A model generated the notes under the pieces. That model did no database searches, was not told where the DNA came from, and saw only the letters and a program-made list of their open reading frames with translations. The position numbers were made by a program, and so were the translations under genes. A stretch of DNA of 64,000 bases from KBS-83 sp051025295 (lineage in GTDB: Bacteria; Acidobacteriota; Terriglobia; Terriglobales; Acidobacteriaceae): the NCBI GenBank assembly GCA_051025295.1, contig JBMGJV010000013.1; one strand, 5' to 3'. Of this stretch, positions 26,534-34,973 are shown in pieces (position 1 is the stretch's first letter; every line of letters starts with the position of its first letter).

Positions 26534-27217
26534 CTAGTAGTGCGTAGCCCTGTCACTCTGGATCGTGATCTGGAAGGGGTACCGCGCTACCTCTGTCTCC
26601 GGCCCACCTGCTGCCGATTGCGCGCGAACCACCAGCGTGTTCAGCCCTGCGTGCACCTTGTCCACCGGCACACGCAGCGAGACCGTGTTCTCGACACGCG
26701 TGGTCGGCACCGGGATCGTCCACTCGGCCGCTCCTGTTGGCCCAAGCAGTGAACAGAGATAGATCGCCGTGCCCTCTCGGGCAGGGATGTCGACGGCCAG
26801 CACGATCGAGCCTGCGCCCGGAGCGACAATCGCGGGAACACCGTCGCCGCGCGCGTTCGCATTTGCGAGCACGAGCGTGTTCAGCAACTCGGGCGAGTCC
26901 AGCTGCGCGACCTGCCGATGCAGGTGGGGCAGCAGAACCGTGCTCTGGTACAGCATCACGAGGAGGGCAGCGGCCAGGGCAGGAACGACCACCCAGGGCC
27001 CGAACCGCCGGTTGCGCCAGGACGGGCTGGGCGCGGCAGCCGGTTCCTGGACCACGCGCCTGCCGGCGTCGAGAAGCATGCGGCCGGCTGCCAGATCCTC
27101 AGCACAAAGGGTGCACTCGAAGTAGTGCTCTTCAAAAGCAGTCCGCGTCTCCTCTGTCATCTCCTCGAGGAGATATCTCTCAACCGCCATCTCGCGGATC
27201 GCCTCGTCGTGCGTCAT
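26534..27217 (-). CDS. zinc-binding anti-sigma factor, membrane-anchored
   Basis: 227 residues. The N-terminal anti-sigma domain has the zinc motif H-x3-C-x2-C in 'EEHYFECTLC'. A single membrane helix ('WVVVPALAAALLVMLYQS') follows at about residue 80. The outer part is beta-rich and may be the sensor ('LAVDIPAREGTAIYL', 'VSLRVPVDKVHAGLNTLVVR'). Such proteins hold an ECF sigma factor at the membrane until a signal releases it. The sigma gene lies 62 bases upstream in the same direction, so this is its likely partner. Confidence 0.87.
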   Translation of the reverse strand: MTHDEAIREMAVERYLLEEMTEETRTAFEEHYFECTLCAEDLAAGRMLLDAGRRVVQEPAAAPSPSWRNRRFGPWVVVPALAAALLVMLYQSTVLLPHLHRQVAQLDSPELLNTLVLANANARGDGVPAIVAPGAGSIVLAVDIPAREGTAIYLCSLLGPTGAAEWTIPVPTTRVENTVSLRVPVDKVHAGLNTLVVRAQSAAGGPETEVARYPFQITIQSDRATHY

Positions 27218-27279
27218 TCCTGCTCCCTTACGTGGATAGTGTCAGCACGAGCGGTTTCGTTTCCGCTGTGTTACAGCCG

Positions 27280-27942
27280 TCAACGGCGCACTGCTTCGCG
27301 TTTGTTGTATTGGTCCCGGAACGATTGCTTGGCGCGGTGCAGCAGGACCCGAATGTAATCGCGGCTCACGCCGAGTTCCCGGCAGACCTCGTCCTTCTCG
27401 CGCTCCTGCAGAAACATTGCCTGGAGGACGCGACGGTCCCGGTTGGGCAGTCCGGCCAGCACCTCACGCACCACCTGCACCGTTTCCGCGGTGATGACCT
27501 GGGTAAGCGCGTCCGGTCGCGGCTCCACAAAGCGTTCCGGGGCATGCTCGTCAAGCGGCTCGATGCGATCTGCCTTGCGGTACTGCTCCGACACCACGTT
27601 GTTGCAGATCGAGTTCACGACCGCGCCGAGGCGATCTGGCTGCCGTAGACCGCCATCACTGCGCAGCAGCGTCAGGCAACGGGCAAAGGTCTCCTGGCAG
27701 ACATCATCGATGGCCTCGCTCGAATGGAAGCGGGAGCGCAGCTTGAGCCGGATGAGTTCGCGGAAGTACCGGAAGAAATGTGCCTCGGTCTCTTCGTCTC
27801 CCGAGCGGAGTCTCTCGACGTAAGCGTGATCAAACGTCTGGAAATCCAAGTGACCCCTGTCCTGAGCCCTTTGCGGAAAGTGCGACAAGTCTACACGTGG
27901 CTGTTTGCTGGCCGGGAGGCATTCGGTGACGGGCAATGCCAT
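27280..27942 (-). CDS. ECF-type RNA polymerase sigma factor
   Basis: 220 residues with sigma region 2 ('FFRYFRELIRLKLRSRFHSS', 'IDDVCQETFARCLTLL') and region 4 ('LAGLPNRDRRVLQAMFL', 'VCRELGVSRDYIRVLLHRAK'). Regions 1 and 3 are missing, as in ECF factors. About 30 residues before region 2 are extra, so the true start may lie inside; GGTGAGGAG sits rather far (17 bases) from the ATG at 27942. It is the first gene of a cluster running to the ABC exporter and probably directs its own operon. Confidence 0.9.
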   Translation of the reverse strand: MALPVTECLPASKQPRVDLSHFPQRAQDRGHLDFQTFDHAYVERLRSGDEETEAHFFRYFRELIRLKLRSRFHSSEAIDDVCQETFARCLTLLRSDGGLRQPDRLGAVVNSICNNVVSEQYRKADRIEPLDEHAPERFVEPRPDALTQVITAETVQVVREVLAGLPNRDRRVLQAMFLQEREKDEVCRELGVSRDYIRVLLHRAKQSFRDQYNKREAVRR

Positions 27943-28061
27943 GCCGGGACGGCGCTACTCCTCACCAGAAAAACTTTGCCTGAAACGAAATCAGCGGCTG
28001 GATCACTACATGCACAGAACACGCAAAGTTCGAGGGCCTCGATGCGCAAGGCAGGTTGTTT

Positions 28062-28442
28062 ATGACGCCTGACGCACCGGCTCGCGATCCACCGGAACGC
28101 TGCAGTCACTGGAACATCTCCCTGGGACGGTTGGGTATGGAAATCTCCGCAACAGAACGGAATGCTGGCAAAACACCTGTGGTTCCTGCCGCCACCCCGC
28201 CGGCACGCATGACGCTGTGCTCGCTTCGCATCGTGCCGGTGCGCAGCCCGCATTTCCAGGAACGGCGCTATGTGGTCGAGGTAAGCACCACCAGTCGGGC
28301 GCGCGAACTGCGGGTGTATCGCACGCTCGACCAGTTGCTGAATGCGGTCGAACAACTCGGCCTGCCAGAGATCGTGTTTCGGGATCTCACCAGCCAATTG
28401 CTTGAGACCGGCTCGTGCAACCTACTGAACATCCTGATCTGA
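28062..28442 (+). CDS. small hypothetical protein
   Basis: About 126 residues with no known motif. The second half looks like a folded domain ('RYVVEVSTTSRARELRVYR', then 'LPEIVFRDLTSQLLE'). The start is unclear: ATG 28062 has no strong ribosome binding site and ATG 28137 is possible. It is divergent from the sigma factor and just upstream of a small membrane protein in the same direction. Confidence 0.5.
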   Translation: MTPDAPARDPPERCSHWNISLGRLGMEISATERNAGKTPVVPAATPPARMTLCSLRIVPVRSPHFQERRYVVEVSTTSRARELRVYRTLDQLLNAVEQLGLPEIVFRDLTSQLLETGSCNLLNILI

Positions 28443-28482
28443 GCACTTACCGCTGTCTCTGTGGGCGAAGGGGGCCCGGGTT

Positions 28483-28782
28483 ATGTCCGAATCGATGATC
28501 GCTCTTCTTGTGACTGCCGCCTGCATCGGTCTGCTGATTGGGTGGGTTCCCTGCATCGACCGGCTCATGCGTTTCCGTCCCACTGGGGCGGAGCGCCGCG
28601 AATTCCAGCGTGCACCGCGAGAGCGGGTCATGGTCACGGACGAGGAGGTGCGGCAGCTGCTGCGGCGCAAGCCGTTCCTTCCCTATGCGGACATGGCTGC
28701 GACCACCCAGACTATGCGCGATCCCGCCCTGTTCACACCCTCCGAAACCGGTCCGAGACCCACGCGGAGCGATTCGCTCTGA
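28483..28782 (+). CDS. small membrane protein of unknown function
   Basis: 99 residues. One N-terminal membrane helix ('MIALLVTAACIGLLIGWVP') is followed by a basic, Arg-rich cytoplasmic part ('EVRQLLRRKPFLPYADMA'). It lies 40 bases after the hypothetical gene at 28062 and is convergent with the Ig-repeat lipoprotein. No family recognised. Confidence 0.55.
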   Translation: MSESMIALLVTAACIGLLIGWVPCIDRLMRFRPTGAERREFQRAPRERVMVTDEEVRQLLRRKPFLPYADMAATTQTMRDPALFTPSETGPRPTRSDSL

Positions 28783-28789
28783 TACTCGT

Positions 28790-30802
28790 CTACCAGCGAT
28801 AGATCTGCAGCTTGTCGGTGTAGATCGTCTCCGCACCGCTGGTCTTCAGCGCGCCGTCGATCTGGAAGTTCAGGAGCAGGACACCGTGCGCCCAGCCGAG
28901 GCTCAGCGCGGAGTTCCCCGTCGCATTCTGAAAGTCGGTGTAGACGCCGTCCACGCCGACCCAGTCGTAGGTCACGTTACCGGCGGCATCACGGTGGCTG
29001 GCGATCTGGATATGGCGCCAGGTGTTCGCCGCCCACTTCTGCGGATTGCAGGGGATGTTAGACGCGTACCAGTGCGTGCCGCCGTTCGCGACCTCTGTGT
29101 ACTCCCAGGTCTTTGAATAGCTTGAGCACTGGGTGCCGAAGATGACCGTCCTGCCGTCGGCCAACACCTGGTTCATATCCATTTCTAAGTTGCCAAGTTG
29201 CGCCGGATCGGCGACGTAGACATACGCGTCGTAGATGAAATGCGTGGAAACGGTGTCGTTTGCGAAGGACAGGTGATAGATCTCCCCCCCGTATCCGGAG
29301 TAATTCATCGCGTATTGCCGCGCTGCGCCGTCGGGCGAAAGACCGGTGATGGGATAGACGGTAGAACCCTGCGAACTGCCCGGGGTCCCAGGGTCGTGAT
29401 TCCACTGCCAATTCGGTGAAGCATCGAGAGCGCCGGAGGAGACGGCGTTCGCGGGAATGCGGGACGGTGCGACCGGCGTGACCGGAGGCGGCGCCACCAG
29501 CGCGACCGGCAGCGTTTTGCTCGCGCTAGAGTCAGCCGCACTGGTGGCGGTCACCGTGATTGTCGACGGGCTGGGCAGAGTTGGCGGCGGCGTATAGAGG
29601 CCAGACCCGGAGATCGCGCCATCCGCCAGCGTGCCACCCTGGACCCCGTTCACACTCCACACCACACTTTTGTTGGTCGAACCGCCCACGGTGGCACTGT
29701 ACTGGGCCGTCTTGCCCAAGGTAACGCTGGCTGGCCCAGTGAGACTGATCGTGACCGGAACGGGCACCGGGGCGGCTGGTGGGGCTGGCGCTGGAGGAAC
29801 GAGCACGACCGCGAGACTCTGGGACTTCGAGGAATCGGCAACGCTGGTTGCACCGATCTGCACCGTGCCCGGCTGGGGCAGCGTCTTGGGCGCGGTGTAG
29901 ACCCCTGCGCTCGTGATGGTGCCGTAAGCTGCTGTGCCACCCTGATTGCCGTTCACCGTCCAGATCAGACCAGGATTCGAGCTGCCGGAGACCACAGCCG
30001 TGTACTTGGCTGTGGCGCCAAGCAGAACCGATGTCGATCCGGTGAGGGTGACGGTCACGGGCGGTGGAACAGGGGCCTGCACTGGTGCGGGCGCGACCAC
30101 TGGCGTGATCAGGGCAACAGCGAGCGTCTGCGCCTTGGTCGCATCGGCGATGCTGGTCGCGGTGATCCGGATCTCCCCGGGCTGTGCCGTGCTCACTGGC
30201 GCAACGTAGAGGCCATCGCTGCCGATGGTGCCCACATCGGGACTGCCGCCAGGGATGCCGTTCACGCTCCACTGAACCGTCGTCTCGGATGTGCCAGTTA
30301 CGTTGGCGGCATATTGCGAGCTGGTGCCCAGCGTCACGCTGGTCGGACCCGAGAGAGTCAGCGCGACCACTGGCGCGGCTATGGGAGGGGCAGCCGGCGC
30401 TACCAGGCCGACAGCGATGCTCTGCGACGTACTGCTGTCAGCGTGGCTCGTGGCGGTGATTGCGACGGTGCTTGCGCCCGGTGCAGCCTCGGGCGCTACA
30501 TAGACGCCGGCTTCATCGATGGTGCCCGCAGCGGCCGAGCCGCCTCTGACTCCGTTGACGCTCCAGGCGACCTGCGTGTCACTGCTGCCGGTCACGGTTG
30601 CAGCGTACTGCTGACGAGTACCGAGGGTAACGCTGGCGGGCCCGCTCACCGCAATCGCGACTGAAGCAGTCGTGCTGGTGGTGCTGACGTTGGTCTCGCC
30701 AGTGGTCTTGGCTGCGTTCATGACAAGTCCGCAGCCCGACATTGAGAGCGCGAGTGTGGCGCTCAGGAGTGATGCGGCGAGAGTCCGGTGGAAGGAGCGC
30801 AT
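28790..30802 (-). CDS. lipoprotein with four Ig-like repeats and a C-terminal lectin-like domain
   Basis: 670 residues. The signal ends in a lipobox ('LALSMSGC'), so the protein is lipid-anchored. Four Ig-like repeats follow at about 48-134, 146-232, 250-335 and 350-437, each with 'G..SV.LG' near its start, 'W.VNG..GG' in the middle and 'YTAP' or 'YVAP' later. They are separated by Pro/Ala linkers. The last 220 residues form a beta-rich domain ('QYAMNYSGYGGEIYHLSF', 'WAANTWRHIQIASHRD') that resembles a jelly-roll carbohydrate-binding fold. It probably reaches out from the outer membrane to bind polysaccharide. Confidence 0.8.
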   Translation of the reverse strand: MRSFHRTLAASLLSATLALSMSGCGLVMNAAKTTGETNVSTTSTTASVAIAVSGPASVTLGTRQQYAATVTGSSDTQVAWSVNGVRGGSAAAGTIDEAGVYVAPEAAPGASTVAITATSHADSSTSQSIAVGLVAPAAPPIAAPVVALTLSGPTSVTLGTSSQYAANVTGTSETTVQWSVNGIPGGSPDVGTIGSDGLYVAPVSTAQPGEIRITATSIADATKAQTLAVALITPVVAPAPVQAPVPPPVTVTLTGSTSVLLGATAKYTAVVSGSSNPGLIWTVNGNQGGTAAYGTITSAGVYTAPKTLPQPGTVQIGATSVADSSKSQSLAVVLVPPAPAPPAAPVPVPVTISLTGPASVTLGKTAQYSATVGGSTNKSVVWSVNGVQGGTLADGAISGSGLYTPPPTLPSPSTITVTATSAADSSASKTLPVALVAPPPVTPVAPSRIPANAVSSGALDASPNWQWNHDPGTPGSSQGSTVYPITGLSPDGAARQYAMNYSGYGGEIYHLSFANDTVSTHFIYDAYVYVADPAQLGNLEMDMNQVLADGRTVIFGTQCSSYSKTWEYTEVANGGTHWYASNIPCNPQKWAANTWRHIQIASHRDAAGNVTYDWVGVDGVYTDFQNATGNSALSLGWAHGVLLLNFQIDGALKTSGAETIYTDKLQIYRW
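29492..30661 (-). repeat. four tandem repeats coding Ig-like domains
   Basis: Four units of about 260 bases with proline-rich spacers (period about 300). Protein identity between units is moderate, so the DNA repeats are diverged rather than freshly copied. Confidence 0.8.
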
Positions 30803-31260
30803 GCGCTGTCCTCAGTTCGCAGAGGAATGGGCGAACATAGAGCGCGATCACGCGCACTACCGCAAGACCTGGACTGAGGAGAAAGCGCTACAGGAGACGA
30901 ACCTCGAGCGTCTAACGCGCTACTGAGGGGCTGATCCGGTAGTCTTTTTGTAATGTGCGGAGTTCCGAAATGGCATTCCACTTCGGTCGCGCAAGATGGC
31001 TGGAACGGTATCTTGACGATGTCGGTGTAACTCGGCGTAGAGCTGCAGCAGAGAGGCTGCTGCTATTAGCGCCCTCGCATCGAGACGAGTTACTTAGGTG
31101 GCACTTGAGTGAGGACTCTGTCTCGGCCTGTTAGAGAAATGAGCCGCGAACCGGCCTCTGGCACCTCAGTGGCAGGACAAAGCGGGTTCGCCAGGATCGT
31201 ATGGCGGATCCACCGGGGCGTTATGCGACAAAGCTGGCCGGGGACACAACCCCGGAGGCC
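30803..31260. other. intergenic, promoter region between divergent genes
   Basis: About 460 bases between the Ig-repeat lipoprotein (minus) and the secreted protein at 31353 (plus). No gene is supported; short frames on both strands lack motifs. The right end leads into the conserved leader at 31270. Confidence 0.4.
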
Positions 31261-31269
31261 GTCCCTGCT

Positions 31270-31342
31270 CTCTAAGTGGCGGAGCTAAGGTGTCCCTTGC
31301 CGCTGAGGCTGGAGCCCGCGGACTTTGCTGAACTGGAGTGAC
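31270..31342 (+). promoter_or_regulatory. conserved leader element A
   Basis: The leader of the gene at 31353 carries CTAAGTGGCGGAGCTAAGG (31272-31290) and then CTGAACTGGAGTGAC (31328-31342), the latter containing the GGAG ribosome binding site. The same two blocks, in the same order and at similar spacing, precede the genes at 36480 and 40725. This suggests a structured RNA element acting on translation. I cannot match it to a named riboswitch. Confidence 0.5.
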
Positions 31343-31352
31343 TTTCGTTTTC

Positions 31353-32405
31353 ATGCTGCGCTTCTGCCCTCGTTTTTCGCATTCTTCGCCCGCAAGAGTG
31401 TCGCGCCTGGCTGCGCTGGCCAGTGTTGCCGTGACGCTTCTTGCCCTCGCGCCGCGGGCGCTCGCCGTGACGTGCACCACGCAGGCCGAGATGAAGGAGC
31501 CGCAGCGGACGGCACTGGTCGCTGCAGCGCGTTCACTAGCCACCAAGACGCAGGCCGGCGATGCGAATGCGGTGCAGGCAGCCACCATTCCCAGCGTGGC
31601 GGCACACTTCGACCGGCTCGCGGCCACCATCCAGTCGCTCGCTCCGGACCTGAAGGGCGCGACCCTGAACGTGACCTCAGTCTTTGACCTGGACGGCAAG
31701 GATCTGCAGGCGACCGATGACACGGCGCAGTTCTTCTGCGGCGAGGCAGCCAACGGACCGCATGTGATCTTCAACATTCCACGGCTGCCCGCCGGTCACT
31801 TCGCCTTTGTGATCGTCGAAGCCACCGGGGTGCCGAAGCCGCAGCGTCTATCCATGCTGCTTGAAGAGAGCGGCACCGCGGGCGCGTCCAACTGGCAGCT
31901 CGCGGGTTTCTTCCCGCGACCGCTGCTGGCCGCTGGCCACGATGGTCTGTGGTACTGGGAGAAGGCGCGCGACTACACCAAGGCGGGTCAGCCCTGGACA
32001 GCGTTCTTCTACTACCAGACGGCCATCTACCTGCTGTTGCCTGCCGACTTCGTCGACAGCAATCACTTCGACAAGCTGGTGCAGGAGCAGACGACCGCAA
32101 CACCGCCGGGCCTGCCAGGCAGTCAGCCCATGACCGTGCAGGTGGACGGTACTCCTGTGTCCATCACCAACATTCACACGGACAGCAGCCTTGGCGGCTA
32201 TGACCTGGTGGTGAACTACGACGCGGCAGACGTCAGCAACCCCGTGGCTGCCCGCGCTCACACGGTGGCGTTGATGAAGTCACTGCTGGCGCTGCACCCG
32301 GAGTGGAAGAACGCGTTCCACGGACTCTGGGTCTTTGCGCATGCACCCAATCAGCCGCCCTTCTCTCTCGAACTCGCGATGCCTGACATCGCGACGCAGT
32401 CATAA
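31353..32405 (+). CDS. secreted protein of unknown function
   Basis: 350 residues from ATG 31353, which opens a signal peptide ('LAALASVAVTLLALAPRALA'); GTG 31338 is an alternative. The mature part starts with a helical region around 'LVAAARSLATKTQAGD' and continues with beta strands ('HVIFNIPRLPAGHFAFVIVE'). The C-terminus has 'LLALHPEWKNAFHGLWVFAH', which suggests a folded alpha/beta domain. No family recognised. It is preceded by conserved leader A and followed after two bases by the VWA gene, so the two are one operon. Confidence 0.75.
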   Translation: MLRFCPRFSHSSPARVSRLAALASVAVTLLALAPRALAVTCTTQAEMKEPQRTALVAAARSLATKTQAGDANAVQAATIPSVAAHFDRLAATIQSLAPDLKGATLNVTSVFDLDGKDLQATDDTAQFFCGEAANGPHVIFNIPRLPAGHFAFVIVEATGVPKPQRLSMLLEESGTAGASNWQLAGFFPRPLLAAGHDGLWYWEKARDYTKAGQPWTAFFYYQTAIYLLLPADFVDSNHFDKLVQEQTTATPPGLPGSQPMTVQVDGTPVSITNIHTDSSLGGYDLVVNYDAADVSNPVAARAHTVALMKSLLALHPEWKNAFHGLWVFAHAPNQPPFSLELAMPDIATQS

Positions 32406-32407
32406 TC

Positions 32408-33778
32408 ATGCGGCGCACGTATTTGCTACTGACACTGCTTCCTATGCACTCGACTCACTCCATGCCGGAATCAAACAAGCGCGGCTCTGACCGAACGCGC
32501 CGCGCTCTTGCCTCTCTGCTTCTCCTCGCGTTTGCTATTGCTCCCGGGGCAGTTGGGACAGCCCATGCACAGGCCAACACACCGGCTCCGGCTGCGCCGG
32601 GTGCTGCTGCGACCACCACCTCGAGTCCTGCGGCCATGCCGCAGCGCGACCTCACCAAGCCCCAGACCCAGCCCAACCTCGCAGTCGATACCGACCCGAT
32701 CCTCTCGCTCGATCCGGACGTGAAGCAGGCCGCTCCAGAAGCGGTGCAGATCGAAAGGGGCTCCGGCGACAAGGCCGGCGGCCAGAAGCAGGCGCAGGGA
32801 TTCGTGCTGCGCGCGGACGTCGATGAGGTGCTGCTGAACTGCACGGTGATCGACGACAAGGGCCGGCTGGTGACTAACCTCGATCGCACCGACTTCAAGA
32901 TCTATGAGGACGGCGCGCCACAGAGCATCAGTTCGTTCCAGCACCACGATGTGCCCGTCTCGCTTGGCATCCTGGTCGACAACTCGGGATCGATGCGCGA
33001 CAAGCGATCCGCGATCAACGATGCGGCACTGCACCTGGTGCGTGCGTCCAATCCGGCCGACTCTGCCTTCGTTGTGAACTTTTCGGACCAGGCCTACATC
33101 GACCAGGAGTTCACGTCCGACATCGGGCAGTTGGAGCGCGGGCTGTCGCACATCGACTCGCGCGGCGGCACGGCCATGTATGACGCTGTCGTTGCATCGG
33201 CAAACGAAATGGCGCGACATGCCAAGCAGCAGAAGCAGGTGTTGCTTATCATTACGGACGGCGGCGACAACGCCTCCCGGCTGAACCTGGTGCAGGCAGT
33301 CCATCGCGTGCAGAGGCTCGAAGGCCCGGTGGTATACACAATCGGCCTGCTCTACGAAGACCTGACTAAGGAGGAGGAGGCGCGCGCGCGTCACGATCTC
33401 GAAACCCTTGCGCTCGAGACGGGCGGTGTCGCGTACTTCCCCAAGTCGCTCGATCAGGTGGATGACATTGCGGCGCAGGTGGCACGCGACATTCGCAACC
33501 AGTACACGCTCGGCTACCACTCGACCAAATCAGCCAGCCTGGGCGGCTATCGTACGGTGCATGTCGAAGCCGTGCAGGGCAAACACAGCCGTCTGGTCGT
33601 CCGCACCCGCAAGGGCTACTACCCGAAGCAGTTACAGGCATCGCAGACTGCGCAAGCCGCGACGCCGCAGGATCCGGCAGCAGCACAGCCAGCCGCTGCG
33701 AATCAACCACCAGCCCCTGCAGCCGCGCAGCCCTCGGCGGCAAAGCAGCCCACACCGCAGCCGTCTCCACATCCGTAG
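32408..33778 (+). CDS. secreted VWA-domain protein (acidobacterial VWFA-related type)
   Basis: 456 residues with a signal region ('LASLLLLAFAIAPGAVGTAHAQ') and a Pro/Ala linker. Next comes the block before the VWA domain typical of the acidobacterial family ('VLLNCTVIDDKGRLVTNL', 'DFKIYEDGAPQSI'). The VWA domain has an intact metal site: 'DNSGSM' (D-x-S-x-S), 'GGTAMYDAV' and 'ITDGGDNAS'. The tail is Pro/Gln/Ala-rich. VWA domains bind protein partners through a metal ion. The first 18 residues ('MRRTYLLLTLL') may be extra, since the real signal could start at 32462. A strong terminator follows. Confidence 0.88.
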   Translation: MRRTYLLLTLLPMHSTHSMPESNKRGSDRTRRALASLLLLAFAIAPGAVGTAHAQANTPAPAAPGAAATTTSSPAAMPQRDLTKPQTQPNLAVDTDPILSLDPDVKQAAPEAVQIERGSGDKAGGQKQAQGFVLRADVDEVLLNCTVIDDKGRLVTNLDRTDFKIYEDGAPQSISSFQHHDVPVSLGILVDNSGSMRDKRSAINDAALHLVRASNPADSAFVVNFSDQAYIDQEFTSDIGQLERGLSHIDSRGGTAMYDAVVASANEMARHAKQQKQVLLIITDGGDNASRLNLVQAVHRVQRLEGPVVYTIGLLYEDLTKEEEARARHDLETLALETGGVAYFPKSLDQVDDIAAQVARDIRNQYTLGYHSTKSASLGGYRTVHVEAVQGKHSRLVVRTRKGYYPKQLQASQTAQAATPQDPAAAQPAAANQPPAPAAAQPSAAKQPTPQPSPHP

Positions 33779-33803
33779 ATCTGGAAACAAGAATCGAAAC
33801 GCA

Positions 33804-33842
33804 ATAAGGGGACGAGAATTCAATCTCGTCCCCCTTGTTGTT
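33804..33842. terminator. hairpin terminator, between convergent genes
   Basis: Ten-base stem (33808-33817 GGGGACGAGA with 33824-33833) and a six-base loop, followed by CTTGTTGTTT. It ends the VWA gene and, read from the other strand, could end the nucleotidyltransferase gene. Confidence 0.75.
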
Positions 33843-33857
33843 TATGTATCTGGCGCG

Positions 33858-34961
33858 TTACCAGATGCCTTTGTCGCTGCCAGTGACCTTCATGCCGACG
33901 AACGCGGCCGTTGCCAGCCAGGGCAGCAGGCCGAGCCGCGCGCTGTTGTTCAGATCGCCCTGCCGAATCAGCCCGCTCAGCTGGGTGCTATAGAGGGCGG
34001 CAGACTGCGGCAGGATCGGCACCCGCAGGAAGCCGCGCGCGTAGTAAGCCTCTGCGCCGCCGAATCGTGCAGCCGTGAGCACGGATTGTGGAAGGTCCAG
34101 CCCCACGCCGCGGTACTGCTTCACGTAGTCAGACACGATCACGAGATAGGTCGCCGTACCCTCCCAGATGCCCGCTGCACTCGCCGCCTGGTACAAGTCG
34201 TCATAGTTGATCGCGCCGGTCTCGATCAGCTCACCGGAATCCACGATGTCGCACAGGCGGAAGTAGAAGTGCCGGTACATGCGCTGCAGAGTCGAGATGA
34301 GCAGGCGATCGGAGACGGCGGGGACCCGGAACTCGTGTCCGTCAATCGTCACGGCGCGTGAGCGCTTGCCGATGCCGGCGGCAATGCGGGTCTGCTCGCC
34401 CGTCTGACCCAGACGGCCGACGTGAATCTCGACCGCCTCCGGCAGGCCGGGAATGACGAAGTTCCACTTGCGCGCGAGGCGATCGCCCCAGCTGCGCTCG
34501 GAGATCTCTGCGCCAAACTTGCTTTGCATCAGCGTAAGCACCTGCTGGGGCGTCGCACTGGTGTACAGGTCGAGATCGCTGCCGAGATCGGGCCAGTGGT
34601 CGAGCGACTTGATGACCGTCACCTCATACCCGGCCTCAGCGAAGCCGCGGCAGATGCCGTGCAGGTGGGGTACTGCATTCTGCGTGCGCGCCTGCTCGCG
34701 GGCGATCGCCTCGGCAGCCCAGGCGGCGCGTGTCGAGTCTCCCGCGCCGCGCGCCATCGTCTCGAAGACCTCCAGCCCGCGGATGATGACGTGATTCAGA
34801 TCAGCCAGCGTGGCCAGGTCATCGAACTGCTCGCGCGTGAGGCGGGTGACCGTCGCCTCAAGATCCGCCAATGCGGCCGTGCCGACCACCGGGGGAAAGA
34901 GGAGGCGCGAAAGAAGAACCATGGAGTCACGGGTGGGAAATGGTTGAGCAGTCTGGGGCAC
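33858..34961 (-). CDS. nucleotidyltransferase-fold protein (NTP_transf_5-like)
   Basis: 367 residues starting at GTG 34961, with AAGGA at a normal distance upstream. The motif 'GSDLDLY' at about residue 135 is the G-S-x-L-D-x core of nucleotidyltransferases, placed as in the 'uncharacterised nucleotidyltransferase' family often found with polysaccharide genes. The rest is helical. It lies 12 bases after the TPR gene stop, so both are one operon. The nucleotide and acceptor are unknown. Confidence 0.72.
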   Translation of the reverse strand: MPQTAQPFPTRDSMVLLSRLLFPPVVGTAALADLEATVTRLTREQFDDLATLADLNHVIIRGLEVFETMARGAGDSTRAAWAAEAIAREQARTQNAVPHLHGICRGFAEAGYEVTVIKSLDHWPDLGSDLDLYTSATPQQVLTLMQSKFGAEISERSWGDRLARKWNFVIPGLPEAVEIHVGRLGQTGEQTRIAAGIGKRSRAVTIDGHEFRVPAVSDRLLISTLQRMYRHFYFRLCDIVDSGELIETGAINYDDLYQAASAAGIWEGTATYLVIVSDYVKQYRGVGLDLPQSVLTAARFGGAEAYYARGFLRVPILPQSAALYSTQLSGLIRQGDLNNSARLGLLPWLATAAFVGMKVTGSDKGIW

Positions 34962-34973
34962 GAGTGGAGTTCC

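Noticed and set aside
26534..27217. Plus-strand frame of 303 codons over the anti-sigma gene
   Set aside because: Arg/Ala-rich shadow; the minus strand has the zinc motif and membrane helix.
31270..31342. Assignment of leaders A-C to the ydaO (c-di-AMP) class
   Set aside because: Only loose resemblance around GCGGA..AAGG; the typical later blocks could not be aligned, so no class is named.
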